Below are positions 38,416 through 47,511 of a DNA stretch of 64,000 bases, piece after piece. This DNA comes from Polaromonas sp. 39-63-25. GTDB lineage: Bacteria; Pseudomonadota; Gammaproteobacteria; Burkholderiales; Burkholderiaceae_C. Position 1 is the stretch's first letter. Each line of letters opens with the position of its first letter. Location: contig NZ_NCJH01000002.1 in the NCBI RefSeq assembly GCF_002278925.1, positions 124,001 to 188,000 of the forward strand, read 5' to 3'. The notes under the pieces are model-generated. The model made no database searches and was not told the origin of the DNA. It worked only from the letters and a program-made list of their open reading frames with translations. Both the position numbers and the translations under genes were made by a program.

Positions 38416-38632
38416 GGCGGGCAGCTTAACGCAGCGGCCCGCTGGCAGGCGCAGCGTGTGGCCCTTGCCCCCTGACCGGGCCGTGGCGTTGGGCGCGCAG
38501 CGGACGACTGCCCCGTGCGCGTACGCCCCGTTACAATCTCGCTGCCTGATCGCCGGCATGTGACCACCGGCGGCCTCTGGTGCGGCATCACGGTGCGGCC
38601 AGAAATGTGTCACCGCCTACCGGGTTCCAACC

Positions 38633-39070
38633 ATGACGTCCATCAAGACCCTGCTCGTGCTCTCCACCACCTTCGCGCTGCTGGCCTGCAGCTCCATGGG
38701 CAGCACGCCCATGAGCAGCGACAGCACGGTGACCGAGGCCACGTCCAAACAACTGGCGGGGGACGTGCCGCTGCCGCAGGGTGCGGTCATCAAGCAGCAG
38801 GACACACTGGTCATGGGCTCGGGCAACACCTGGATGGGGCGGCTGAGCCTGACGGTGCCGGGCGAGGCGCAACCGGCGTTTGCCTGGTTCCGCGACAACC
38901 TGCCCGCCGCCGGCTGGACGCTGACCTCGAGTTCGTTTTCCAAACTCAGCCTGCTGACCTTCACCAAGGCAGAACGTGTGGCCACGGTGCAGATGCAGGG
39001 CAGCAACTTTGGCGGCAACGAGGTGCTGATCACGGTGGCGCCGGCGGTGCGGCCGGCCAGTCGGCCATAA
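38633..39070 (+). CDS. Hypothetical lipoprotein
   Basis: 145 residues. Signal peptide MTSIKTLLVLSTTFALLACS with lipobox LLAC (Cys19), so probably an outer-membrane lipoprotein. The mature part has a Ser/Thr-rich linker and a small domain with GDVPLPQGAVIKQQDTLVMG and FRDNLPAAGWTL, a pattern I have seen in uncharacterised beta-proteobacterial lipoproteins. No function is known. Confidence 0.75.
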   Translation: MTSIKTLLVLSTTFALLACSSMGSTPMSSDSTVTEATSKQLAGDVPLPQGAVIKQQDTLVMGSGNTWMGRLSLTVPGEAQPAFAWFRDNLPAAGWTLTSSSFSKLSLLTFTKAERVATVQMQGSNFGGNEVLITVAPAVRPASRP

Positions 39071-39100
39071 GCTGGCCCTACGCCGGCCGTCAACCGGACT

Positions 39101-39144
39101 GCTATTGAATCAATAGCTTCCTGCGCCCGTCCTGCTTGGGCTGG
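39101..39144 (+). repeat. 'GCTAT..ATAGC' repeat
   Basis: GCTATTGAATCAATAGC, then TTCCTGCGCCCGTCC and TGCTTGGGCTGG. A textbook copy of the family, in the 270 bp gap between the lipoprotein and CNNM genes. Confidence 0.8.
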
Positions 39145-39198
39145 AGTCCGAAAACGCTGTAAAAATTTAACTACTCAGATGGTCTGGGCTGGTTTTGC

Positions 39199-39232
39199 TC
39201 CCTCTCCCTCTGGGAGAGGGCGGGGGTGAGGG
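39199..39232 (+). repeat. 'CCCTCTCCC..GGGAGAGGG..GGGTGAGG' intergenic palindrome
   Basis: CCCTCTCCC pairs with GGGAGAGGG; the trailing GGGGGTGAGG is typical of a palindromic intergenic sequence widespread in proteobacteria. It may act as a terminator or REP-like site. Confidence 0.65.
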
Positions 39233-39340
39233 ATGGCGGTCTGTGCAGGGAGGTATCGTGGGTTGTGGCTTGCTGGCCCTACTTGAGTCGTTACGTAAAA
39301 ATAAGGCCTGCGGCCCGATAACTCTTTAAAGCAGGCTCTT

Positions 39341-40684
39341 TCAGGCCGTCTCATCCGGCTGGCCGGCAATCTGGCTGACCAGCACCTTGTCGATGCGTTT
39401 GCCGTCCAGGTCCAGCACTTCAAAACGCCAGCCCGCGGCGTCCACCAGATCGCCGGTGCCCAGCAGGCGGCCTGACACGCTTTGCAGCAGGCCGGCCACG
39501 GTGTTGTAGCGGCCCCTGTCCTCGTCGGGCAGCTCCCGGATGTCGAGCCTGGCCTTGAGCTCGGACACCGGCATCACGCCGTCAATCAGCCAGCTGCCGT
39601 CGGCGCGGCGTGTGGCCCAGGCATCCACCTGCGCGCCGGGCTGCAGCTCGCCGGTGATGGCTTCGAGCATGTCGATCGGGGTCATCAGGCCCTGCACCAC
39701 GCCATATTCGTCGACCACAAACACCATGCGGGTGGACTGGGTGCGAAACTGCTCCAGCAGTTCCATGCCGGTCAGCGTTTCAGGCACAAACATGGCCGGA
39801 ATCGCGTAGGTGTCGATGCGGTCGGCCAGTGTCGGTGTGATGCCGGTACCGGTTTCCTCGCCGACCGGCTGGATCTGGCCGCGCAGGGCCAGCAGCTTGG
39901 CAATGTTCACCACACCCACCACGTCGTCGAGGCTGCCGCGGCACACCGGGTACCACGAGTGGCCGGTGGCGCCGGCCTTGACAATCGCCTGCGCCACGGT
40001 GTCGCTGGCATCCAGCCACTCGATGTCCGAACGCGGCCGCATCAGCGAGGTGAGCAGCCGGTCGTCGAGCAGAAAAACGTTCTGCACCATCTGGTGCTCG
40101 TGCTCCTCGATCAGCCCGGCATCGACGCCCTCTTCCAGGCTGGCGGCAATTTCCTCGTCGGTCACGGTGCGCTCGCCGGCGTTGTCCACCCGCAGCAGCT
40201 TGAGCACGCTGTGGGTGCTGAAGGACAGCAGCCGCACAAAAGGCTTGGCGCCGGTGGCCACCCACATCATGGGGCGCGACACCAGCCGCGCCACGGTTTC
40301 GGGGTAAAGCTGGCCGATGCGTTTGGGCACCAGTTCGCCAAACACAATGGTGATGAAGGTGATGACGGTGACCACCAGCGCGGTGGCCGTGATGTCGGCC
40401 GCGCGCGTGGAGGCGCCGAAGGTCTGGATCCAGCTTGACAGGCTGCCGCTGAAGGCCGCCTCGCCGATGATGCCGTTGAGCATGCCGATGGAGGTGATGC
40501 CGACCTGTACCGACGAGAGAAACTGCGTCGGGTTCTCCAGCAGTGTCAGCGCCGCCCCCGCACCCTTGTCGCCCGACTCCGCCATGGCGTTGAGCCTGGC
40601 CTTGCGGCTGGAAGCGAGCGCCAGCTCGGACATGGCAAAAACGCCGTTGAGCAGGGTCAAAAAGGCGATGAGGATGAAATCCAT
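39341..40684 (-). CDS. Hemolysin-family/CNNM membrane protein with CBS pair and CorC_HlyC domain
   Basis: 447 residues from the ATG at 40684 (MDFILIAFLTLLNGVFAMSE). N-terminal DUF21/CNNM transmembrane domain (~1-190), two CBS domains (~210-335, with VFVVDEYGVVQGLMTPIDMLEAI) and a C-terminal CorC_HlyC domain (~350-440). Such proteins are linked to magnesium or other cation homeostasis; the 'hemolysin' name is historical. It is divergent from apaH, 23 bp apart. Confidence 0.9.
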   Translation of the reverse strand: MDFILIAFLTLLNGVFAMSELALASSRKARLNAMAESGDKGAGAALTLLENPTQFLSSVQVGITSIGMLNGIIGEAAFSGSLSSWIQTFGASTRAADITATALVVTVITFITIVFGELVPKRIGQLYPETVARLVSRPMMWVATGAKPFVRLLSFSTHSVLKLLRVDNAGERTVTDEEIAASLEEGVDAGLIEEHEHQMVQNVFLLDDRLLTSLMRPRSDIEWLDASDTVAQAIVKAGATGHSWYPVCRGSLDDVVGVVNIAKLLALRGQIQPVGEETGTGITPTLADRIDTYAIPAMFVPETLTGMELLEQFRTQSTRMVFVVDEYGVVQGLMTPIDMLEAITGELQPGAQVDAWATRRADGSWLIDGVMPVSELKARLDIRELPDEDRGRYNTVAGLLQSVSGRLLGTGDLVDAAGWRFEVLDLDGKRIDKVLVSQIAGQPDETA

Positions 40685-40707
40685 GGATCCAGAGGCAGAA
40701 TGAACAC

Positions 40708-41559
40708 ATGGCACTTTACTTGATTGGCGACCTGCAGGGTTGCAACGAGCCGCTGCAGCGCCTGCTGCGCAGCGTGGATTTTTCCCCCAGCCGCGACACG
40801 CTGTACCTGCTGGGCGACCTGGTCAACCGCGGCCCGGACTCGCTGGGCGTGTTGCGCAGCCTGTCCGCCCTGGGTGATGCGGCGCAGTGCCTGCTGGGCA
40901 ACCACGACCTGAACCTGCTCGGCATCCGCCACGGGCTGCGCAAGCCGCACCGCAGCGACACGGTGCAGCAGGTGCTGGACGCACCCGACTGCGAGCCCCT
41001 GCTTGACTGGCTGCGGCACCGCCGCATGGCCATGCTGGAACACGGCTGGCTCATGGTGCATGCCGGCGTACTGCCGCAGTGGAGCGCCGCGCAAACCATG
41101 GCGCTGGCCGGCGAGGTCGAGCAGGCACTGCGCGGCCCCGATCTGGCGGGATTTCTGAAAGCAATGTACGGCAACACACCGGACCAGTGGCAGGACACGC
41201 TGGCCGGCGCCGAGCGGCTGCGCGTGATTGTCAATGCCCTGACACGCATGCGTTTTTGTACCGCCGACGGCGCCATGGAATTTGCCACCACCGGCAGCAC
41301 GCAGACGGCGCTCCCCGGTTACCTGCCGTGGTTTGAAGTGCCGGGCCGGAAAACGGCCGGTCTGCCCATCGCCTTCGGCCACTGGTCCACGCTGGGCGCC
41401 GAGACCGTGGCCAGCGGGTCCGGCCTGCTGGCCAACACCTTGCCGCTGGACACGGGCTGTGTCTGGGGCGGCTGCCTGACGGCGGCGCGGCTGGGCAGCA
41501 AGCCCGGTCAGTTCGAGTTGATCCGTGTGCAATGTCCGCAGGTCCAGGCACCGGGCTGA
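40708..41559 (+). CDS. apaH: Symmetrical bis(5'-nucleosyl)-tetraphosphatase ApaH
   Basis: 283 residues. Hydrolyses Ap4A to two ADP and removes Np4 caps from RNA. The metallophosphoesterase motifs are all present: MALYLIGDLQGC (~1-12), LLGDLVNRGPDS (~33-44), LLGNHDLNLLGI (~68-79), MVHAGVLPQW (~116) and FGHWSTLG (~228). The ApaH-specific C-terminal LDTGCVWGGCLTAAR is intact. Confidence 0.95.
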   Translation: MALYLIGDLQGCNEPLQRLLRSVDFSPSRDTLYLLGDLVNRGPDSLGVLRSLSALGDAAQCLLGNHDLNLLGIRHGLRKPHRSDTVQQVLDAPDCEPLLDWLRHRRMAMLEHGWLMVHAGVLPQWSAAQTMALAGEVEQALRGPDLAGFLKAMYGNTPDQWQDTLAGAERLRVIVNALTRMRFCTADGAMEFATTGSTQTALPGYLPWFEVPGRKTAGLPIAFGHWSTLGAETVASGSGLLANTLPLDTGCVWGGCLTAARLGSKPGQFELIRVQCPQVQAPG

Positions 41560-41602
41560 GTGCTGCCGGAAATTCAAGGAAATCCAAGCATTTCAGGCTT
41601 CC

Positions 41603-41645
41603 AGCCCAATGACTGCGGACGCCATCTGCTATCAAAAAAGCAGCA
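41603..41645 (-). repeat. 'GCTAT..ATAGC'-family repeat
   Basis: Minus strand: CTGCTTTTTTGATAGCAG, then ATGGCGTCCGCAGTC and ATTGGGCTGG. It lies between the convergent apaH and YihY genes and may serve as a terminator for either. Confidence 0.65.
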
Positions 41646-41666
41646 AACCAGCGGCCTACCGGGCAC

Positions 41667-42575
41667 TCAGGCGGGGGCCGGGCCGGCTTTCCTGAGCGCC
41701 GCCTCGTCGGACAGGGCGCGCGCCACACTGGCCGAGAGCAGCAGCACGGCGGACGAGAAGTAGATCCACATCAGTAGCACCACCAGCGAGCCGGCCGCGC
41801 CGTAGGCAGACACCACGGCCGCGGTGGACAGGTAAATCGCCATCAGGTACTTGCCCAGCGCAAACAGAATGCCGCCGGCGATGCCGCCCATCACCAAGTA
41901 ACGCATGGCAGGTTTGGGCCCGGCGCTCATGCGCATCAGCGCGACGAACAGCCCCGCGGAAAACGCCATGGACACCAGCTCGTTGATCACCACCGCCACG
42001 CGCTCCAGCGGCATGTAGCTGCCGGCCCAGGTGGTCAGGAAACTCAGCACAGCGGAGATCACCAGCGACACCAGCAACAGAAAACCAAAGGCCAGAATGT
42101 AGGCAATGCCGCGCACGCGCAGCGACGCGCCGTACCACCACTTCTGCTGCGGCGGCACGCCGGTGTCCTGGCGCCAGAGCCGCTCGAAGGCGTCCTGCAG
42201 TTCGGCAAACACGCCGGTGGCACCCGACAACAGCAACACAAACGCGATGCCCGATGCCAGCAACCCCTCCGACGGCTCCTGCGCGCTGGCCAGCGCCTGC
42301 TTGATCATCTGCGCGCCCTGCTCGCCGATCACGCCGCCAATCTCCCGGATCAGGCTGCTTTCGATGTAGCTGCGGTCCAGCCACCAGCCCAGCACGGCCA
42401 CCAGCAGCACCAGCAGGGGCGCGAGGCTGAGAATGCCGTAGAAGGACATGGCGGCACTCATGCGCAGGCCGTCCGCGTTCATCCACAGGTCGACAGCGCG
42501 GCCTACCGGGCGGAACAGGGTGGGAAAGGAAGAGCGCTGGTAGGCGCGGCGCAGGCCAGCGTAGGAGGGCATCAT
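41667..42575 (-). CDS. YihY/UPF0761 (BrkB-related) inner membrane protein
   Basis: 302 residues with about six membrane helices. The family signatures MNADGLRMSAAMSFYGILSL (~32-51), VFAELQDAFERLW (~120-132) and YGAAGSLVVLLMWIYFSSAV near the C-terminus are clear. It is often mis-annotated as ribonuclease BN; the function is unknown. Confidence 0.9.
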   Translation of the reverse strand: MMPSYAGLRRAYQRSSFPTLFRPVGRAVDLWMNADGLRMSAAMSFYGILSLAPLLVLLVAVLGWWLDRSYIESSLIREIGGVIGEQGAQMIKQALASAQEPSEGLLASGIAFVLLLSGATGVFAELQDAFERLWRQDTGVPPQQKWWYGASLRVRGIAYILAFGFLLLVSLVISAVLSFLTTWAGSYMPLERVAVVINELVSMAFSAGLFVALMRMSAGPKPAMRYLVMGGIAGGILFALGKYLMAIYLSTAAVVSAYGAAGSLVVLLMWIYFSSAVLLLSASVARALSDEAALRKAGPAPA

Positions 42576-42669
42576 GGCCCCAGCTTAGCCCGGCTGACGG
42601 TGCAAAACCATCGGACGCCTGCGCGGGAAACAGTAGGCCCCGGCTGACTGCCGGCGGCCTCCTGCTGCC

Positions 42670-44127
42670 TCAGCTGCCTGTCTTGAACAGCGCAGCGACT
42701 TTTTTCTTAGGCTTGATGTTGGCCGACACGCCGCGTGCGGCGCCGCCCTTGGCGGCCGCTTCCCAGGCCGGCTGCGCTTCGGCCGGCAGGCTGGATTCGT
42801 AAGGCTTGTCAAAGAAGGGGTCGCGCGAGGCCGACTGGCGTTGCGGCGGTGCCTCGCGGCGTTCCCGGCGTTCCGGCCTGTCGCGCTGGGCCCCGGCCTC
42901 CTCGCGCACGGGCTGGTCGCCGCTGTCGCGGTACATGCGCCGGCCGTCGTTGATGCGGCCCTGCTCCTTGATGCGCGGCTGGTCTTCCTCGAACTCCATG
43001 GGTTCGAGCTCGATCTTGGTCTTGATGAGTTTTTCGATATCGGTGACCAGGCGCTGGTCGCTGGCGGCCGCAAAACTCACCGCCAGGCCGGAGGCGCCGG
43101 CACGGCCGGTGCGGCCGATGCGGTGCACATAGTCTTCCGCGTTGAAAGGCACGTCGAAGTTGAACACCGCCGGCACGTCCTTGATGTCCAGGCCGCGCGC
43201 GGCCACATCGGTACACACCAGCAAATCGACTTCGCCGCTTTTGAAGGCCTCGAGCGCTTTGAGCCGCTCGTCCTGGCTTTTGTCACCGTGCAGTGCGGTG
43301 GTCTTCAGGCCTTCGCGCTCCAGCGAGCGGGCCAGGCGCGCACAACCGAGCTTGCTGTTGACAAACACAAAGGCCTGCTTGATGCCGCGGGTCTTGAGCA
43401 CCTGGTGCAGCGCGCGGCGCTTGTCGTCGGCACTGACGGCGTAGAAATGCTGCTCCACCGTGGACGCCGTGGCGTTGGAACGCGCCACCTCGATGGTCAC
43501 CGGGTCCTGCAGGAAGCTGGATGCCAGGCGCTTGATCTCGGGCGAGAAGGTGGCGGAGAACAGCAGGGTGATGCGTTGCTTGGGCAGGTAGCTCAGGATG
43601 CGCTGCAGGTCGGGCAGAAAGCCGATGTCCAGCATGCGGTCGGCCTCATCGAGCACCACGTACTCGACCTGGTTGAGCACGGTGTTCTTGGCTTCGATGT
43701 GGTCGAGCAGGCGGCCCGGCGTGGCGACCAGCACCTCCACGCCTTTCTTCAGCTCGGCGGTTTGCGGCTTCATGTCCATGCCGCCGAACACCACCGCGCT
43801 GTTCAGGTTGGTGTACTTGGCGTAGAACTTCACCTGCTCGGCGACCTGCACCGCCAGTTCGCGCGTGGGCAGCAGCACCAGCGCACGCACCGGATGGCGC
43901 GCGGGCGAGGTCGAAGCGTTCTCGTGTTTCATCATGCGCTGCAGCAGCGGCAAGGCGAAAGCGGCGGTTTTGCCGGTGCCGGTCTGGGCGGCGCCCATCA
44001 CGTCCCTGCCCTGGAGAACGACCGGAATGGCCTGCTCCTGGATGGGGGTCATGGTTTCGTAGCCCATTTCGGCTACGGCGCGGGCCAGCGGTTCTGCCAG
44101 CGAAAGGTTCGAAAAAGATGATGTCAT
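42670..44127 (-). CDS. rhlE: DEAD-box RNA helicase, RhlE type
   Basis: 485 residues. The Q motif (TPIQEQAIP), Walker A AQTGTGKTAAFALP (~57-70), PTRELAVQV, DEAD in VVLDEADRMLDIGF (~157), SAT (LLFSATFS), and the C-terminal motifs HGDKSQDERLKAL, DVAARGLDI and HRIGRTGRAG are complete. A basic, low-complexity C-terminal tail (~390-485) probably binds RNA. It acts in ribosome assembly or RNA decay; the exact role is not shown. Confidence 0.94.
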   Translation of the reverse strand: MTSSFSNLSLAEPLARAVAEMGYETMTPIQEQAIPVVLQGRDVMGAAQTGTGKTAAFALPLLQRMMKHENASTSPARHPVRALVLLPTRELAVQVAEQVKFYAKYTNLNSAVVFGGMDMKPQTAELKKGVEVLVATPGRLLDHIEAKNTVLNQVEYVVLDEADRMLDIGFLPDLQRILSYLPKQRITLLFSATFSPEIKRLASSFLQDPVTIEVARSNATASTVEQHFYAVSADDKRRALHQVLKTRGIKQAFVFVNSKLGCARLARSLEREGLKTTALHGDKSQDERLKALEAFKSGEVDLLVCTDVAARGLDIKDVPAVFNFDVPFNAEDYVHRIGRTGRAGASGLAVSFAAASDQRLVTDIEKLIKTKIELEPMEFEEDQPRIKEQGRINDGRRMYRDSGDQPVREEAGAQRDRPERRERREAPPQRQSASRDPFFDKPYESSLPAEAQPAWEAAAKGGAARGVSANIKPKKKVAALFKTGS

Positions 44128-44222
44128 TTAGCCTGCTATTGTCGCACTTTGGGTGACAAAGGCATTTCAGCCGGCCCGCCGCCCGGTCGGGCCTGCGGAT
44201 GACCGGGCTCCCGTCGCCTGGA

Positions 44223-44267
44223 TGCTATTCATTTAATAGCTGCTTGCGCATACAGGACGTGGGCTGA
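44223..44267 (+). repeat. 'GCTAT..ATAGC' repeat
   Basis: TGCTATTCATTTAATAGC, then TGCTTGCGCATACAGGACGT and GGGCTG; followed by a small GGCTGAAAGCC hairpin and T6. Intergenic between the YpfJ-like and helicase genes. Confidence 0.8.
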
Positions 44268-44278
44268 AAGCCTTTTTT

Positions 44279-45151
44279 CTATAAATTCCGGGCGGAGAAG
44301 GTGTCGCACGCCTTGACATTGCCCTGCTGCAAGCCGTTGTTGAACCAGCGCGCACGCTGGGCGCTGCTGCCATGGGTAAAACTCTCGGGCACGATGGCGC
44401 CGCCGTTTCCGCGCTGCAACGCGTCGTCGCCGATCTTCGCGGCGGCATTCATGGCCTCCTCGACGTCGCCCTGCTCCAGGATGGCACGGGCGCGCTGTGC
44501 GTGGTGCGCCCACAAGCCGGCAAAACAGTCGGCCTGCAACTCCAGCCGCACGCTCATGGCGTTGTATTCGGTCTTGCTGACACGGCCGCGCATCTGGTCC
44601 ATCTTGCCGGTGATGCCCAGCTGGTTCTGCACATGGTGGCCGACCTCGTGCGCAATCACATAGGCCTGCGCAAAGTCGCCGGGCGCGCCCAGCTTTTTCT
44701 GCAGGGTTTCATAAAAGCCGAGGTCGATGTAGACCTTCTGGTCGGCCGGGCAATAAAACGGCCCCATGGCCGCCTGCCCCTGGCCGCAGGCCGTGGCGGT
44801 GGCGCCGCGAAACAGCACCAGCCGCGGCTCCTGGTAGGTGCTCCCGCCCTGGGTGAACACCACTTTCCAGACGTCTTCGGTGTCGGCCAGCACGGTGGAT
44901 ACAAAACTGGCCATGCGGTCATCCGCCGGCGGACGCTGGGCGGGGCCCTGCTGCACCTGCGCCGTCGGGGTGCCGCCGCCGCTCAGCAGGCTCAAAATGG
45001 TCAGCGGGTTGATGCCGAAAATCCAGCCGCCCACCAGCGCGATCACAATCGTGCCGATGCCGATGCTCCGGCCGCCCAGCAACCCGCCCCCTCCGCCTCC
45101 ACTGCGGCGGTCCTCGACGTTGTCGGATTCGCGGTTGCCTTCCCATTTCAT
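44279..45151 (-). CDS. Neutral zinc metallopeptidase family protein (YpfJ-like)
   Basis: 290 residues. N-terminal Gly-rich cytoplasmic stretch ([11 protein letters not shown]) and one transmembrane helix ([18 protein letters not shown], ~30-47). The C-terminal zinc peptidase domain has the [12 protein letters not shown] motif (HExxH, ~168-179), an upstream [15 protein letters not shown] and a downstream [14 protein letters not shown] (third ligand Glu). It belongs to the KPN_02809/YpfJ family, whose substrate is unknown. Confidence 0.9.
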   Translation of the reverse strand: MKWEGNRESDNVEDRRSGGGGGGLLGGRSIGIGTIVIALVGGWIFGINPLTILSLLSGGGTPTAQVQQGPAQRPPADDRMASFVSTVLADTEDVWKVVFTQGGSTYQEPRLVLFRGATATACGQGQAAMGPFYCPADQKVYIDLGFYETLQKKLGAPGDFAQAYVIAHEVGHHVQNQLGITGKMDQMRGRVSKTEYNAMSVRLELQADCFAGLWAHHAQRARAILEQGDVEEAMNAAAKIGDDALQRGNGGAIVPESFTHGSSAQRARWFNNGLQQGNVKACDTFSARNL

Positions 45152-45266
45152 GATTGACTTTCGTTGGCGTCGGCGCCGCAGAGGCGGCGCAAACTGTGCG
45201 GATTACTTTACTTGAGCTTTCAATTCAGAGACGGAACATTTTGTTCGTCGCAGCATCCCATTGAAC

Positions 45267-45944
45267 ATGAACAGCCTTCTTGCACGCGCGCGTCTTTTTC
45301 CCGTCCTGCTGTCAGCCTTATTGCTGAGCGCCTGCGCGAGCCCGCTGGTGACACAGGTCACCAGCTTCAACCAGTGGCCCACTGACGCTGCCGGCGCCAG
45401 CTTCAGCTTCATCAGGCCGCCACCCAACCGCCTGGGCGCGCCGCAGGAGCTGGAGCAGGCCACCTATGAACGGTATGCGCAGCTGGAACTGGAAAAACTG
45501 GGGCTGCGGCCTGCCGCCGCGGGCCAGCAGGCGCGCCTGCTGGCCGAGCTGAGCACGGTCAACCAGACCCAGCAACGGACCTATCTGCAGCCGGTGTATG
45601 AAGACCCCCTGGTGTTTTACCCGCCGCGCCGCAACGCCGCCGGCCAGTATTTCCCGGGCTTCTGGGCGCCCAGCCGCTTCGGTCCGACCTATGTGGGCGA
45701 CCGGGTCGTGCCCTACACCGTGCAGTTCAGCCAGCTCAACCTGCGTCTTCTCGATACCCGCAGCGGCCCGCCGGGGCAGCCCCGCGCCGTGTTCGAATCC
45801 CGCGCGGTGTATGAAGGCAGCGCCAGCCTGCCTGCGGTCATGCCTTATCTGGTGCGCGCCGCGCTGGACGGCTTTCCCGGCCAGAACGGGCAGGTGCGCC
45901 AGGTGCGTTTCGACCGGGAAACCGGCGCACTGATCAGAAAATAA
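45267..45944 (+). CDS. DUF4136 lipoprotein
   Basis: 225 residues from the ATG at 45267 (an in-frame TTG at 45261 would add two). Signal peptide MNSLLARARLFPVLLSALL with lipobox LSAC. The mature sequence (VTQVTSFNQWPTDAAGASFS, then YERYAQLELEKLGLRP and EVYEGS-like segments) fits the DUF4136 family of outer-membrane lipoproteins. Function unknown. Confidence 0.8.
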   Translation: MNSLLARARLFPVLLSALLLSACASPLVTQVTSFNQWPTDAAGASFSFIRPPPNRLGAPQELEQATYERYAQLELEKLGLRPAAAGQQARLLAELSTVNQTQQRTYLQPVYEDPLVFYPPRRNAAGQYFPGFWAPSRFGPTYVGDRVVPYTVQFSQLNLRLLDTRSGPPGQPRAVFESRAVYEGSASLPAVMPYLVRAALDGFPGQNGQVRQVRFDRETGALIRK

Positions 45945-46010
45945 GCGCCTTGCACGGCCCCGGGATCGACGCTGCCGAGCGCAGGGTCCGGCCTGCTTCA
46001 CAATGGTGGC

Positions 46011-46676
46011 ATGCCACGCCCGACGACCTCCCCGCCCCTGCCACGCATCCTGCTGACCGGTTTTGACGCCTTCGGCGGCGACACCCTGAATCCGAGCTGG
46101 CTGGCGGTCCAGGCGCTGCACGGCCGGCGCATCAGCGGCCATCAGGTGGTGGCCGCCCAACTGCCGACCGTGTTTGAGGCCTCGCTGGACGAACTGCGGC
46201 GATTGCTGCGCACGCACAAGCCGGCGCTGGTCATTTGTGTCGGTCAGGCCGGCGGGCGCGCCGCCCTCTCGCTGGAGCGTGTGGCCATCAATGTGAACGA
46301 CGCACGCATTGCCGACAATGCCGCCGCCCAGCCGGTGGACACGCCCGTCGTCGCCGGCGGGCCGGCCGCGTATTTCAGCACGCTGCCCATCAAGGCCATG
46401 CTGAAGGCGCTGCAAAAACAAGGCATTGCCGCCGAGGTCTCGCAGACCGCCGGCACCTTTGTCTGCAACCATGTGTTTTACGGACTCATGCACATGCTGG
46501 CCACAGGGCGCGGCTTCAAGCGCACGCGCGGCGGCTTTGTGCATGTTCCCTTTCTGCCCGGCCAGGGCCAGCCCCACATGGCGCTGGAGGACGTGGTGCG
46601 CGGGCTGCGTGTGGCCGTGCGCACGGCAATCACAACGCAGCGCGACATCACGCAGGGCGCGGGAGCGATCAGTTGA
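46011..46676 (+). CDS. pcp: Pyrrolidone-carboxylate peptidase (pyroglutamyl peptidase I)
   Basis: 221 residues. Cysteine peptidase that removes N-terminal pyroglutamate. The triad is visible: Glu in RAALSLERVAINVN (~86), Cys in GTFVCNHVFYGLMHML (~153) and His in GGFVHVPFLPGQ (~178). The N-terminal ILLTGFDAFGGDTLNPSW is the family signature. Single gene, converging with a small membrane-protein gene with 8 bp overlap. Confidence 0.94.
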   Translation: MPRPTTSPPLPRILLTGFDAFGGDTLNPSWLAVQALHGRRISGHQVVAAQLPTVFEASLDELRRLLRTHKPALVICVGQAGGRAALSLERVAINVNDARIADNAAAQPVDTPVVAGGPAAYFSTLPIKAMLKALQKQGIAAEVSQTAGTFVCNHVFYGLMHMLATGRGFKRTRGGFVHVPFLPGQGQPHMALEDVVRGLRVAVRTAITTQRDITQGAGAIS

Positions 46677-46890
46677 TTTTTTGGGGAGCGGGCTCGTCCC
46701 GCAGAAGCCGCCAGACCAGCCAACTGCCGATCAGCGCGTTGCTGAGGGCGAAACCGCCGACGATCAGGGTGGCCCAGGTGTCCAGCACCCGGTTGTGAAC
46801 AATCCAGGCCAGCGCGGCCGACAGGGCATTGAGCGCCATGGCCATCCAGAACAGGGGATTGCGGGGCTGAAACAGGCGGGATAACTTCAT
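46669..46890 (-). CDS. Small hypothetical membrane protein
   Basis: 73 residues, MKLSRLFQPRNPLFWMAMAL start, with two hydrophobic helices (~13-30 and ~39-61) and a basic linker. It overlaps the 3' end of pcp on the opposite strand. The lack of a clear Shine-Dalgarno lowers confidence, but the helix pattern and charge distribution look real. Confidence 0.55.
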   Translation of the reverse strand: MKLSRLFQPRNPLFWMAMALNALSAALAWIVHNRVLDTWATLIVGGFALSNALIGSWLVWRLLRDEPAPQKIN

Positions 46891-46967
46891 GCAGGGAATG
46901 CTAACCGCTGCCGGCGCCCCTTCCTGGAACCGCTCTGTCTGGTACAGCCGGAAAAATAGACCCGGGT

Positions 46968-47339
46968 TTAACGGACAGCGCTGAAGGAGACCGGGATCAA
47001 ACCCATGTTGTCCGCGGAAGTCTTGGCCTGTCCGCCGGCCAGAACCGCGCCTGCCGGCTCATTGCCGGCCAGGGTGGACTTGGCGCCGTCGTTGTACACG
47101 TCGGCCCGGGCATGTCGCATGCAGTTGCTGAGGGCCGCACCGCGCAGGGTTTCCACACAATAAGCCACGGCGGTCTGCTGGGAGGCCAGCAGGGAGTCAC
47201 GCGCCTGGGCCTTTTTGACTTCGCCGCCGGCCACCATGGCCATGGCCGCCAGCAGGCTGATCATCAGCACCACCCCGGCGCCCAGATAAAGGTATTCACG
47301 GGGAATGGCATTGACTTGGGGCATATGGGTGGAAAACAT
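46968..47339 (-). CDS. Hypothetical single-helix membrane protein
   Basis: 123 residues from the ATG at 47339, preceded by AGGAG 8 nt upstream; the open frame continues to 47447 without a ribosome site. One transmembrane helix (YLYLGAGVVLMISLLAAMAM, ~18-37), then a short soluble domain with two Cys (AYCVETLRGAALSNCMRHA) that could form a disulfide. Not recognised. Confidence 0.65.
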   Translation of the reverse strand: MFSTHMPQVNAIPREYLYLGAGVVLMISLLAAMAMVAGGEVKKAQARDSLLASQQTAVAYCVETLRGAALSNCMRHARADVYNDGAKSTLAGNEPAGAVLAGGQAKTSADNMGLIPVSFSAVR

Positions 47340-47511
47340 GAAACAGACTCCTCGTTGCGACTGTTTCGATGTTATGAATGCGCCCTGGACATTCAACGCG
47401 GGGCATTGCCCGTGCCGATGTAGGATAAAACCGCTTCCAGCAAACACGCCCTGACCGGTCCTTTGCCGATGCCACAGGCGGGGGATGCGCAGGCTGGCTT
47501 ACCATCCAGCC

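Noticed and set aside
38416..38613. N-terminal extension of the membrane hydrolase
   Set aside because: The extra 66 residues are Arg/Gly-rich without similarity; the family begins at MDSLTQIALG.
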